Below are positions 20,297 through 33,500 of a stretch of DNA of 64,000 nt, in pieces. The position numbers and the translations under genes are program-made. Under the pieces are notes generated by a model. It did not search any database. It was not told the origin of the DNA and saw only the letters and a program-made list of their open reading frames with translations. The stretch is taken from assembly GCF_937616625.2 (NCBI RefSeq), contig NC_065573.1:12167001-12231000 (forward strand), given 5' to 3'. How positions within the stretch are numbered: position 1 is the first letter of the stretch; every line of letters starts with the position of its first letter. This stretch comes from Mercurialis annua (lineage: Eukaryota > Streptophyta > Magnoliopsida > Malpighiales > Euphorbiaceae).

Positions 20297-22022
20297 TGTC
20301 ACGACCTAAAATCGAGGGCCGTGACCGGCGCTAGAAAATGGAAATTATGGTTCCGAAACCTGTAATACGCCTGAAATTCACTAAAACTTTTTCGCAATTA
20401 TCATATTAAACTTGACCTTACAAACAAAAGCATTTAAACAAGACGCATTTATATACACTGGTAAAATCATACAACTTGCTCGGACTTATCGTTTCTGTAT
20501 CATGTACGTACTAGCCCGTCATAAACTACTAGTGTTAAAGTTACATCACGGGAATCTACCTCCGTGGTACAAAGCATAACTGTCGTAGCCAAACCAACAT
20601 ATACACAACAGACAACAACTATAAACAACATAAAATTTTACTCTTGTACTAGGCCATACACTTGTTAGATATTATAATACTACAGAGTCATGGAAGTCGG
20701 AACTGTACATTGGAACATTGACTACCGGTTAAAAGGTAGACGCCTAGTCAAGTCCGTACCGAGGTACCTGAAAAACACACTATTGGGGGGGGGGGGGTCA
20801 GCTATTAAGCTGAGTGAGTTATACTTTACTTACCATATTATCAAAATAAGCATTACATTTAAAACATTTTTAAATTATATATACAATCATATTTTCAAAC
20901 AATTCCAACATATACAAACAACGATTGCAAATAATTCACTTAAGACAAGTATTTGATCCGATCAAAACCCTAATCTTAAACTCCTAACCTTTCCTAATCC
21001 GTATCGTATCTGTATCAATTCCTTTTAATCCAAGTGGTATGGTCCCGAGATAGTTCGATCGAGTTAACCGCTACCACGTGGTATAGTCCCGAGATATTTC
21101 AACCGAGTTAACTCAGGCCACCTCTTAATCCCAAGTTGTGGGTCCCGAGATAATTGAACCGAGTTAACCCACCATATACGGCTCTTGAAATAGTTCAACC
21201 GTGTTAACCCACCAGATACGGGTCCCGAGATAGTTCGACCGAGTTAACCTCGTATCTGCCAAACATAATCCTCATTCCAATTCATAATCACAAACATGAT
21301 AAACATTTAATGAGCTCATATCAAACGTTTCTATGTACGATTATCCAGACTCTTATAAATAATGGTGATCACATAACCTATTGACGCCCAATAGGTAGCT
21401 TATTTCTTCGGATCGTATACAATTCACATTTTCAAATAATCAATCAAGATATAAGCAAAATAATATAATCTATATACAACCAATTCAATCCAATAAAATC
21501 AACTCAATCCAATTCAAACAAATACAAACAATCCAATTCAATGAAATACAAACAATTCAATTCAATCATATATAGTATCTTTTATGCGATGCATTTGTTA
21601 CTAACTATATAATGTATATATAAAAATAATTGTTTATTGGATAATACGAGTAAGTAAAATATACTCACCACAAACACATTCATTGCATGTCTAAACACCA
21701 TTCAAAATACTTAGGCATAAACTACACATTTTAGCCGAACTAAACATGCCATTTTTATTCAAATTGTAATCAACTTTATAATCAACATTATACAATCCAA
21801 ATTAATTAAATTAAGCCCTAACTAAATCAATCTAAGCCTATGATTATCATTCAAACCTTACACCCTTAACCCTCATCATGGCCGAACCCTTGATTCAAAT
21901 TCCTATCCAAAATTGCATCAATAATCAATCATACAACAATATTTCTATAAACTTAAACAATTAATAATCAAACATCACCGTCATTATTAATCCAAACAGA
22001 AAATGAAGCTCAAACCCTTAAC

Positions 22023-25000
22023 TGTCACGACCCACAATCGAGGGCTGCGACCGGCGCTAGGGAATGGGAATTGTAGTTCCGAAACCCGTAACAAGCCTGA
22101 AATTCACTAAAACCTTTTCGCAATTATCATATAAAACTTGACCTACAAACGGAAGCATTTAACAAAGACACATTTATATACACTGGTAATACATTACAAC
22201 TTGCTCGGGTCTATCTTTTTCGTACCTTGTACGTACTAACCCGGCATATACTACTAGTGTCAAAGTTACATCACGGGAATCTACCTCCGAAGTACTAAGC
22301 ATAACCATCATGGCCAAACAAATATATACATACTGACCGCAACTATAAACAATGTAAAAACATATTAATGTACTAGGCTAGGACACTGGTCAGACATTAC
22401 ACTACTGCAGCAATTATGGAAGTCGGGACTGCACATAGCCAAAGGGACTTCCGGTCAAAGACGGACTTCTAGCCAAGTTCAGAATCTAGATACCTGAAAA
22501 ACACACTATTGGGGGGGGGTCAGCTATTAAGCTGAGTGGGTTATACTTTACTTACCATATTATCAAAATAAGCATCGCATTTTAAAAACACTTTTAAAAT
22601 ATGTATACAATCACATTTTTAAATAATTCCAACATATACAATCACAGCAATTGCAAACAATTCACTAAATACAAGTATTTGATCCGAACGAAACCTTAAT
22701 CTTAAACTCCTTAACCTCTCCTAATCCGTATCGTATTCGAGTCAAATCATTTCAATCAAAGTGGTACGGTCCATAGATAGTTCGACCGAGTTACCGCTAC
22801 CACGTGGCTTAGTCCTGAGATAGTTCAACCGAGTTACTCATGCCACTGCTTAATCCCAAGTTGTGGGTCCTGAGATAGTTCGACCGAGTTACCCACCAGA
22901 TACGGGTCCCGAGATAGTTCGACCGAGTTACCTCGTATCTGCCAAAATTATAATCCTCCTTTCCGATACCCAAACATATTCCATTTTGTAATTATAAATA
23001 TGATCAACATTTAATGAGCTCATATCAAAGTTTCTATGTACGAATATCTAGACTCTTATAAACACCGGTGATCACACGGCCTATTGACGCCCAATAGGTA
23101 GCTCGTTTCTTCGGATCGTATACAAATTCACATTGTCAATTAATTAACAAATCATAAACAAAGTAATACAATCCATATATCAACAAATCAATCCATAAAC
23201 AACAATTCAAATATTATCCAAACCAACAAGAACAATTCAATCAAATCAAACTATATAATTTATGCGATGCATTTAATAATAATAATATATATAGCATATA
23301 TAAAATAATTTTTAATACGATAATAAGATTGAGTAAAATATACTCACCGCTTGCTATCCATAAACTTTCATAATAGAAAAGGGATTCCACGTCCTTTACG
23401 TTCCAAGTTCCGTTGGTATTCTCCTCGCCGAGTCTACGTAAATTCGATAATAGTTCGAATCAATAAAAATCTAACTGTAGTTAATTAATCCAAAAATTAG
23501 GTTTCTAGCCAACTTCGGCTATCGAAACCGTTTACCTAAAACAATCCAACCCCTAAAAAAATTGACATTATTAATGTTCAGAACGTCGCCTACAACTTTT
23601 GTTTAGGTCTCGGACTTAGATTAGCACCCGAAGGTGTCGGAATTTGGCTCCGAAGTTAATAACTTAGGGCTGTCCTAAATTTCAGAACTTCTATGCGCGA
23701 CATAATATTCTGATTTATTTTAGCCACTTAGAGGTCGAACTGGCAGAAACTTATACTTAGACATTTATAGACGACAGCCTTAAATTTTTGTACCAACAAA
23801 CGGAACTGAATTTGGAGCTATATAGCTCGAGATATTGTCCTCGCAACATGACAGTTCCGCAGCGCAACAATTCCAGCAACATCGTCAAATTCTCAAGTTA
23901 TCTCTTTAATGTTTTGGTCGATTAAAATAACCTATATACTCAACATTATATCATATACTTCAGCCTCTAATAATTCCATTATCATCAACTTAAATTACTA
24001 CCATTTTCACTCATTTTCGATACCAAAAACTATTTTTACGTCACATTCGTTTACTAACTCCGTAGCTCCGTATTTGACGTGAAACTTAACGCATTAAAAC
24101 ACCAACGAAGGGTGGAATCAGCCCCTTTCTCCTTCACATGTCCGTCCCTTGTTTTGGTAGGGGGAGGGGCTGATAATGCCCTGGTGCGTCGCACCAGGGC
24201 TGTTGCAAACAGCAGCTCCACCGTGCTATGGCACGGTGGAAAATCTGCTGGACTGTAGGTCCAGCAGTTCCGACCACAACGGCTGGCCATCCTCCATACC
24301 AAACCCTATAAAACACCTATCCCAAGCACAACTCTCATACCTCACAACTACATACCACAAACTCAGCTCTAACCAATCATTTACACACCCTAGACACCAT
24401 TTTCAAGCTTGAATTCATCATTTATGCCACACTCAACCAAAACAGAAAATTGATACAGAAACACTAACTATAATTAAAGATTTTTACCTTGAATTTCTGG
24501 ACTTGATGAATAGCTCTCACTGTCCTCTTTCCGTAGCCGCAAAAATCACCTCTATCGGACCACAAACGGATGAGATATGGTAATTGGAAGTTTGAGTTGC
24601 ATATGTTTCTTCAAGAGGAAGAGATGATCAATTCATCTCTGATTTTGGGCTGCTGGAGTAATTGATTTTTTGAGTTAAAAATTCCATTCCTTTTGTATTT
24701 ATAATTATTTCAAAAGTCTACTTTTATCCTTAAGTTTGCCACCTCCATTAGTTTCAATTTCTATCTTTTCTTTCGTCCAATTTAGCCCCTTAATCATTTA
24801 ATCATTCAAATTCGATAAATTCCGTATTATTTTATCTAAATAAATAATACTCTTCAGCTATCTTATTATTTTATATTCCGATAATTAATTTCACTAATAT
24901 TCAACTAAAACGCTCAATTTTTCAATTTGAGCGAAAATGACTATTATCATCATTTCTACGTCCTTATTTTGATTTGGCAAATATCGATATCCAAGTAATT

Positions 25001-25314
25001 GATATTATTATCTTAAATACCAATTCCCGTTAATAATTTATTTAAATTTCTATTTTCCGGGAATTAAAGCTTATTTTCCAATTTTTCGAGATTAAATGCA
25101 CTTTATCCACTTTTCCATATTTTCCTTTTTAAGCCTCATTTCATTTTTCTTATGGAATTCTTGATATTGAATTTCTTATTAAAATATCAATATCGACCTA
25201 CTCGGGTCCTCTTTTATTTAATTATTCTCCGATAATTCCTTTTCTGGCCGCTTTAATTGTTTACATTTAGACACGTTGCCTATTTTGACAACGTCAGACA
25301 TACGGGGTATTACA
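22023..25314 (-). repeat. Solo LTR B nested in LTR A
   Basis: 3292 bp from tgtcacgacccac to ggggtattaca, flanked by identical 5-bp target duplications ttaac (22018-22022 and 25315-25319). There is no interior, so it is a solo LTR made by LTR-LTR recombination. Its outer parts align with LTR A by eye. It contains G-tract 22509-22517, tandem gagatagttcgaccgag modules (about 22760-22940) and four consecutive palindromes at 24178-24267. Confidence 0.93.
24178..24267. repeat. Four consecutive perfect inverted repeats in LTR B
   Basis: 24178-24200 (11-bp arms, 1-base centre), 24199-24213 (6-bp arms), 24217-24240 (10-bp arms, tatg loop) and 24245-24267 (9-bp arms, 5-base loop). All arms pair perfectly and the units stand almost end to end. 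Confidence 0.95.
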
Positions 25315-26315
25315 TTAACATACATCACCCACAATTCACAACTCTCAAGCCTCATCAATTCAATCATTAAAGTTTGTATAAACCGTCAATTTACATCTTA
25401 TAAACACCAAATTCAAGTTTGAACACATCATCATCACCATTTACATCTAAAATCGAAATAATGATCAAAACCCTAAATGAGATATGGTTATTTTTACCTT
25501 GATTTGCAGCGCTAGATGTGTACCTATCTCTCCCCTCATTCTGTGGCCGCAAGAATCGTCAAATTCCGTTGAGAAACGAAGGAGATATGATGAATCAAAT
25601 ATATTGCATATATGTTCTTCATAGTGAAGAATAAGATGATGATTTTGGTTCAGCTGAGATAAATGGGGGTTTTCCGAGTTTAAATCAATTCCTTGGCCTT
25701 TTATATGTATGGTAAAATGTCCTCTTTGATCCTAAAGTTTTCCACCTCCTCATGCTTCAATTTCTAACTTTTCTTTCGTCCAATTTAATCCGTCGATCGC
25801 TTAATTGTTCGAACGCGGTAAATTTCATATTATTTATGTACAAATAAATAATATCACCTAAATACCTCATAACTCCATTTCCGATTATTTATTTTAGCAA
25901 TTTTCGGCTAAAAATGCTCAAATTCCATTTTGAGCTAATATGCATTTTTTTCACCTTTTCCTTTCAAATTTTGCTTTAAAAATATCGATATCCAATTATA
26001 CGATATTATTTTTATAAATACAAAATCCCGTGAATAATATATTTAATTTCTATTTTCCGGGAATTAAAGCTTATTTTTCAATTTTCGAGTTTAAGTGCAC
26101 TTTATCCATTTTTTCACATTTTCCTTTTTAAGTCTTATTCCATTTCTTTTATGGAATTCCTTTGATATTGAAATTTCTTATTAAAATCTCAATATCGACC
26201 TACTCGGGTCCTCTTTTACTTAATTATTTTTCGATATTTCCTTTTCTGGCTCTTTAACTATTTCAATTTAGACACGTTGCCCACTTTGGCAATGTCAAAC
26301 ATATGAGGTATTACA

Positions 26316-28416
26316 TTCTTTCCCCCTTATAAAATTTCGTCCTCGAATTTTCTTATAGCTTAATTATCTTATTCTGGTAAAGATCTTACCATTTCCTTAT
26401 ATTGTCTGCTTTATCACATCAGTGTCGCTTAGACTTGTCGCTTCAACTATTGCACATGTTCAGCATCCTCACGTAGCTGTTTATACACGTTTTCCATTAT
26501 AACCGGATCCTACTTGTTATACGTTTCCCGCCATCGATTAACTTCTCGTACCTTCTCGTACCTTCTTATTATACGGATCCTACTTGTTATACTTTTGTCA
26601 AACAAGTTGACATGCTTAGAGTCCGTAACGCTATCTTCAACTTTCATTTTGAACATCGGGTTCAAAGTATTTCTCGATGATGCCTGAAACTAACGATGAA
26701 GTCGCTTTCCTGATTTAGCTTTGGGGCTACACTTGATAGCTCTTATAGGTTGCTGTTAAAGCCTATAAACCAAGCGTCTAGAGCGTCTTAATTCTGAATT
26801 AAATTTAGTATTCCTATGTTTTGATACCTCATTTACAACTTTCGAGAAGAGTCGAATTCATTCCGACATCTCTTTGATTTTTGAAATCGTCCTTGAAGTT
26901 GGCTACTAGCCATACCTTTTATCTGATAATTTATTCATATTTTTCGCTCATTTTTGAACTTGAAAAACAATTAATCTAATTGAATAATACCATGATTAAA
27001 TTATTGAAATTTGATCTATGCAATATCTTTTACTTATATCCATTGATTCTGATTAAGATAATCGAGTTTCAAGGTCCGAACTTAGTCCGAAACATAGCCT
27101 CATAGACTGATTATGGAACTGCGTCTTGTTATGACAAATTCCAATTTTATCTCATTCCTAAGATTCCTTTAACGTTTATACTTAACATGTACTTATAGTT
27201 TTCTTATTAAGTATAAGGTTGATCATTTATCTTATCTCGAACCTTATTCCTTAATATTTGGGTTACCGTGTTTGTTTGGACCAAATAATGCGTAACTTAT
27301 TATCTTATACGCAACTAACGTCGTTCTTTTAGTTATCCTTCTTAATTTCGATCCATCTCTTGATATGTTATTAAAATTATTAACTTATATTTCTTATTCC
27401 CAAACTATGTTTTTCCTTATCCTTTAGTCGTTTGCGTTCTTCGATATTTACGATGAATTACTATTCCATAATAATTCCATCGGTTTCCTTTCAATCGTTT
27501 CTCAAATCTTAATATTGACCCTAACATTTTCTTGTTAGGTTATGCTATCCTTGATAATTTCTATCTTTGTTTAGCATCACATAGACTTCCGAGTTTATCG
27601 GAGTCTGATGTCATCTTTCTTAACGTTCCTCGTGTCTTTCCCGTATCCGGTCATATCTATACTTATCTTTTCCTTTCACGCTTTTGATGTAACACTCTGA
27701 TTAACCATTTACTTACTAACTTAGTCAACGACTAGATTTATGCGCTCATTCGTTTGATATCCTTATCAAAGCCTGATAGTATATAGGAAATATTCCCTTT
27801 TATACCAATAGCAAACTTCATGGTCCTCAGGTGTTGAATCTCATGAAGTTGAATGCTCTCGATACGTTTCTTAACATGTTCCGCGTCCATTTTTCATGGC
27901 ATAACTCTTATCTCTCGATCCTTTGACTTCAATCGTCCATATATGAATGGTAATACCTTTACCATTGTTTGATGTAATCCTTTCCTTATTATGTTTCTTG
28001 ATTATTTCATCGCTCCTATTCCAATGTATCTCGATCACTTTATCCATCTCATTTCAATGTACATGTTGTACATGATACTTCTTGGTTCTTACGAACATAT
28101 GATCATTGATTCCTTTATCATCATCCGTTGAAGTTATTATCTTCGTCTCATCGTATTTTCCGATCATCTTGTTCTTCTCGTTTTGATATTTCCAATTTCG
28201 ACTATCGATAGGAGGTAAAACTACTTCCTTATCGCATGTTACGATGTATTACATCCTTGATCATTCGTATATCCTCATATCGGACTCTTACTGACATCTG
28301 ATCTATCAATGAGATAGATCATAGACTTATGTCAAATTAACCCGCTTGGCTCCTTGCGCTTGCGGCTATATCGAATCCATATCTTTCCCAATATACCTCT
28401 TAAATCGTTACATTAG
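26316..28416 (-). pseudogene. Decayed interior of gypsy element A
   Basis: No usable ORF. The minus-strand start next to the LTR, gaggacgaaattttataagg then gggaaagaa, is the usual end of a chromovirus pol with its polypurine tract. A stretch near 27420-27560, read on the minus strand, aligns by eye with D's decayed interior at about 58075-58190 (both contain attatggaata.tagttcatc-like sequence), so A and D are related. The CACTA transposon interrupts it at 28416/28417. Confidence 0.65.
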
Positions 28417-28444
28417 CACTACAAAAAATTTGGCTTCTTGTGAC
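28417..28444 (+). repeat. Left terminal inverted repeat of the CACTA element
   Basis: Begins cactacaaaaaatttggct and ends at cttgtgac. The right end carries the same sequence inverted with five instead of six A in the run. Confidence 0.95.
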
Positions 28445-29720
28445 AAAAAAATATGTGACAAACTATATTTTGTCATAATAAATAGGTTAGTTGTGACAAA
28501 AAAAATTATTTTGTCACAATGAGAGTTCAATGAAATGATATTGCGACAAATACATATTGTGTCAACCATTTTTGTCACTATAAAAAATAATTATGTTTGT
28601 TGTGACTAACTATTTTGACAAAAACATGTTTTGTCGCCGTAATTTAAAATATTTTTATTATGACAAAATTATTCTTATCATAATATTTAAAAAAGTTGTG
28701 ACAAATTTTATTTTGCAGCAATTAGATATATTTTGTCACTATAAAAATTAATTACGTTTGTTGTGACAAAGTATTTTGCCAATAAAAGATATTGTAATAA
28801 ATTAATATTGTGTCAAATTTTGTCGTCACTTATAAAAAAGTAAATATGTCTTTGTGACAATGTATTTTGCCAAAACAAATGTTTTGTTTTCGTATTTTAA
28901 ACCTACAGTTATAACGACTGCATATGGACCTGATGTCAACCGTATGTCAACCTTATAAAACACAAAATAGAGTATGAAAAAGGAAGTGCAGAAAATATAT
29001 ATGTTAAGGAATAACTCGAAAAAAACTCTTTCCACTACTGTTTATTGCGTCAAATTTATTTGTCAATAAAAAAAGTAAATTTGTTTTTCTGACAAAATAT
29101 TTTGCCAAAACAAATGTTTGGTTCCGATATTTTAAAAAGACAGTTATAATATTTATTGTGTCATATTTATTTGTCACTATATAAAAAAGTAAATATATTG
29201 TTGTGACAAAGTAATTTGCCAAAACAAATGCTTTGTGCCTGTATTTTAAACTATAGTTATAAAAACCGTAAATAAACCGTTTATTGACCATATGTCAACC
29301 TTATGAAACACAAAATACACACAAAATAGAGAAAGAAAAACTAATTGCAGAAAATAAATGGTAAAATAGAAAATATATACAGTTATAATGATAAAATAAA
29401 TTTTAGCATAATATTTAAAGACTTTTGTAACGAATTTATTTTTTCAGCAATTAATTAAACTTATATAATGTTGTGATAATTAAATATTGTGTCAAATATT
29501 TTTGTCACTATAGCAATTAATTGTGTTTGTTGTGACAATGGGTTTTGACAAAAACTGTTTTGTCACTGTATATTAAAAATACAGTTATTATGATAAAATA
29601 AATTTTATCATAATATGTAAAAATATTGTGAATAATTTTATTTTTCAGCAATTAAGCGAAATTAAATGATATTGTGATTAATAAATGTTTTGTCACCATG
29701 GAATTGAAAAAAAAATTATG
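28445..29720. repeat. Left subterminal repeat region
   Basis: Many direct and inverted copies of ttgtgacaaa / tttgtcac at irregular spacing. In En/Spm, TNPA binds short subterminal motifs to bring the ends together; this motif probably plays that part here. Two inverted copies of the ggttgacata module lie at about 28916-28985 and 29276-29330. Confidence 0.8.
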
Positions 29721-30536
29721 ATAACAAGTTTAAATGGGTTATGAAATTATATTTTATTTTGATAAAAAAAGGTATATGACAATTAAGATTCAAATATCCA
29801 AATTAGGTTAATCGAAGCACTCTTCATTAGGGAAAAACTTTTTTTGCTGAATATTGACACCACACTACCGCATCAATTACGTTTGTACGCTTCTCACGCC
29901 GTCGCACTTTCATTGATTTTGTGTTTGTTGATGCTTATTTGTCCAGGTATTTTTTAACTTATGAAAAGAGACTAAATTGATTAATGTAGGATGAATTTCA
30001 CATTCAAATTGCTTATTTGTTCAATTGATAATTTAAATTTTTAACTGATTCATACAAACTCGAGGTCGGGCTTCAAACTCGACGACTTATTACCTATTCT
30101 CGAGTTTATTAGCTCAGTAAAATCAAGAAATCGAGGTTTTGCTTCCATTTCGTCGAGTATTAAGACTTACATCAAGTTTGTGCTTTGACAGAGATAAAAA
30201 AGTCGAGTTAAGGATGTAACTCGTCGACTATTAAGCATGACATCGAGTTTAACATTGCAAACGACGTATAAACTCGAGTTAAGTTTAAAAATTCGTCGAC
30301 TATATAGCCTGACCTCGAGTATGTTTTAACAGTAACACTAACCAAATGTTAGCCTTGTTTTAGAACTGCAGGTAGTTCAGGGAAAGAAATTGGATATATT
30401 TTTAAAATAGCTAACGGTATCTGATTTGTAATGGGTAAGTTTTAGTTATATTTTCAATTGATAGATTTGTACCAAATATTGATGTTGCCTAATATATTAT
30501 TTTGGAATTAAAGGGACGCCATCAGACAAAAGTTGG
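29721..30536 (+). promoter_or_regulatory. tnp2 leader, possible upstream exon and intron
   Basis: An ATG at 29931 opens a short exon ending at 29946 before gtattt. Joined to an acceptor at 30512-30513 it is in frame with the tnp2 ORF and adds a short N-terminus ending SDKSWM, which resembles TNP2 starts. The proposed intron (29947-30513) contains palindrome cluster I. No TATA box could be chosen with confidence. Confidence 0.4.
30056..30320. repeat. Palindrome cluster I (about 4 units)
   Basis: Four adjacent units of about 52-55 bp, each with an outer aaactcga- and tcgagttt-type arm and a central tcgtcgactatt-type core. They lie just upstream of the tnp2 ORF. Confidence 0.8.
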
Positions 30537-33500
30537 ATGACGTCGTACCGATTTAGTTCATGTTATATTCAAGGGGTCAAAAATTTTCTGAATGTTGCAA
30601 AAGACTTTACTGATTCAAATGGAAGAGTTCGATGTCCATGCAAGAACTGCATCAATATTTATTTGAAGCCATTGCAAGAAGTCAAAATGGATCTATATCA
30701 ATATGGAATTAGTGAAAACTACACAAACTGGGTGCACCATGGTGAGACTTCTCAACCCCGTGATAGTTTAGATGGCTCTATTAATTCGGACAATGAATTG
30801 GAGGATAGTGGAAATGATGTTTCAGAAATGTTAGATGATATATGTAATGCAACTTTTATGGACACCGACATGGAAGACAGACTTCCCAATCAAGATAATA
30901 ACATGCTAGAAGGAGAAGTAGCAAAATTTGCTAAATTGTGGAATGATTCTCATTGTGAACTATATCCTGGAAGTCAAAAATATTCAAAGCTCTCTTTTGT
31001 TCTTAAGATGATTAATATCAAAGCACTCACAAATTCTAGTAATAAGTCATTTTTTTCGAATTTGGAGTTGTTCAAGGATGCACTCCCGAGAGGAGAAACC
31101 CTTCCAAGCTCAAGTTATGAGGTTAAAAAATTGATGCGTGATTTAGGACTCGGTTACGTAACTATTGATGCTTGTGTAAATGATTGTGTGCTATTTTGGA
31201 AGGAAAATGAAAATCTTGACACGTGTCCAACTTGTAAGGCCCCTAGATGGAAATTAGGTTTCGGAAAACGCAAGAAGGTTGCTCAAAAAATTCTTAGACA
31301 CTTCCCTTTAGTACCTAGACTTCAGAGGTTATTTATGTCTAAAGATATTGGTGAAAATATGAGGTGGCATAAGGAGAAACGTGTAGATGATGATACGATT
31401 AGACATCCAGCTGATGCTACGGAATGGAAAGATTTTGACCAGAAATATGCTTGGTTTGGCAAAGATGCTCGTAACGTGCGACTTGGGCTTGCTAGTGATG
31501 GATTTAACCCTTTTGGAAATATGAGCACGAGTTATAGCATGTGGCCGGTGATTGTGACGCCATATAACTTACCACCATGGAAATGCATGAAGGAGAATTT
31601 TTTGATGTTATCTTTGCTTATTCCTGGTAAGGAATCTCCCGGAAATAATATCGATGTATATTTAAGGCCATTAATTGATGAGTTAAAAGAGTTATGGGAG
31701 ACCGGTGTGACAACATATGATGCATATAGCGGTAAGAATTTTCAATTACATGCTGCATTATTATGGACAATAAATGACTTTCCAGCATATGGAATGTTAT
31801 CTGGATGGAGCACAAAAGGAAAATTGGCATGTCCTGTGTGTAATAAGTGGACGTGTTCGCTAACATTAAAAAATGGAGTGAAGCAATGTTACATGGGTCA
31901 TCGGAGATATTTACATGCCCAACATTCTTGGAGAAAAAGCAGAAAATTTGATGGCAAACCAGAGCACGGGTCAAAGCCTGAAGAGTTGTCAGGAGATGAA
32001 GTTCTAAGGCAATTAGATTTGCTTCCAAAAAGCCTTGTTTTTGGGAAGACACCTAACCAAAAAAAGCGTGCACGTGGTCCTGAAGAGCTCAATTGGACAA
32101 AGAGAAGTATATTCTTTGAATTGCCTTACTGGAAAATATTAAAATTACGTCATAATTTAGATGTAATGCATAATGAGAAGAATATATGTGAAAATATATT
32201 GGGTACGTTGATGAATATTGATGGAAAATCTAAGGATAACATTAAGGCTCGAATGGATTTAGAAGCAATGGGTATAAGAAAAGAGTTACATTTACAGCAA
32301 AAGGGAAATAAATTTTTTATGCCACTTGCTTGTTATACATTACCGAAGCCTGAAAGGAGAAAGTTTTGCGAATGGTTGCAGTCAATCCGGTTGCCAGACG
32401 GATATGCTTCCAATCTTTCTCGATGTGTAAGTGTTCAGGACTGCAAAGTTATGGGGACGAAAAGCCATGATTATCATATATTCTTGCAACGGTTACTTCC
32501 AGCATCAATTTGTGGGTCTTTGCATAGTGAGGTTTACACTGCATTATCAGAGTTGAGCTCTTTATTTAAGGAGCTTTGTTCGAAGACTTTAAAAAGATCT
32601 ACAGTTAAAAAGTTGCAGAGCGATATCATTTTGATAATATGTAAACTTGAGATGATATATCCTCCATCTTTTTTCGTGGTAATGATGCATTTGGCAATTC
32701 ATCTGCCACGTGAAGTAGAATTAGGAGGCCCTGTTCACTATAGGTGGATGTACTTTATTGAGAGGTTAGTTGATAAGGAAATTTTATTTTTAGTTTTCTT
32801 GCTGCAGTTTTAACTAATTTTTATATATCTATATGGTTTATTCACATTTACAACAAATTTGTTGTGCAGGTTCTTGCGTACTTTGAAAAATTATGTACGT
32901 AACTTAGCTCGACCGGAGGGTTCAATTGCTGAAGCGTATATCACTAAAGAATGTTTGAACTTTTGTTCACTGTATTTTCATGGGGTTGAGACAATATATA
33001 ATCGCGTTGAGAGAAATAATTTTCCTGTGCAAATAGGAGTGGAAAATGGATTTTCCATATTTTCAAACAATGCAAGACCTTTAGGAGCTACAGAATATAA
33101 AACGTTATCCCATTCTGATTTTGAAAAATTGCAGTGGTATGTGCTTAACAATTGTGAGGATGTTGATGAATATCTTAAGTAAGTTATTTTATTTTGAAAA
33201 AACAAAGACTTTAGAGTTTCAAAATAGCTTTATTTTACATTTTTTATCTAATTTTATAAACGTTAAGCAGGATTCACATTGAAGAATTACAAAAGGAAAG
33301 TGTTATAGATGTGCAAAAAAGACACCAGGCAGGATTTGCCAGTTGGTTCAAGGAGTGTGTAAGTATGATGCTATAAAAGTACTAAATATTGAATTATGCC
33401 TCTAATTTCACCATTAAACTTATTTTTCAGGTTGGACGCTTACGTGCTACTGGTTTGGTTGCAGCAACAGATCATATATATGCGTTGGGATTAGGTCCTG

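Larger units (their letters stand above)
20297..26315 (-). repeat. LTR A: 3' LTR of gypsy element A, split by solo LTR B
   Basis: Left end tgtcacgacc at 20297, right end gaggtattaca at 26315. A's own bases are 20297-22022 and 25320-26315 (about 2.7 kb) once LTR B and its duplicated 5 bp are removed. A polypurine tract on the minus strand (26316-26328) abuts the right end, so this is the 3' LTR of a minus-strand element. A tract of 13 G (20785-20797) and tandem cccgagatagttcgaccgag modules (about 21040-21250) lie inside. Confidence 0.8.

Noticed and set aside
24054..24412. ORFs across the LTR B palindromes
   Set aside because: Both strands are open because of the palindromes; no protein signature.
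28826..29291. Two minus-strand ORFs in the left subterminal region
   Set aside because: Made by the repeated gtgacaaa motif; their similar sequences reflect the repeat, not a protein family.
28417..29720. CRISPR-like array in the repeated subterminal DNA
   Set aside because: Plant transposon context, both orientations mixed, no unique spacers of constant length.
31618..32092. Minus-strand ORFs opposite tnp2
   Set aside because: Antisense to a clearly recognised transposase exon.
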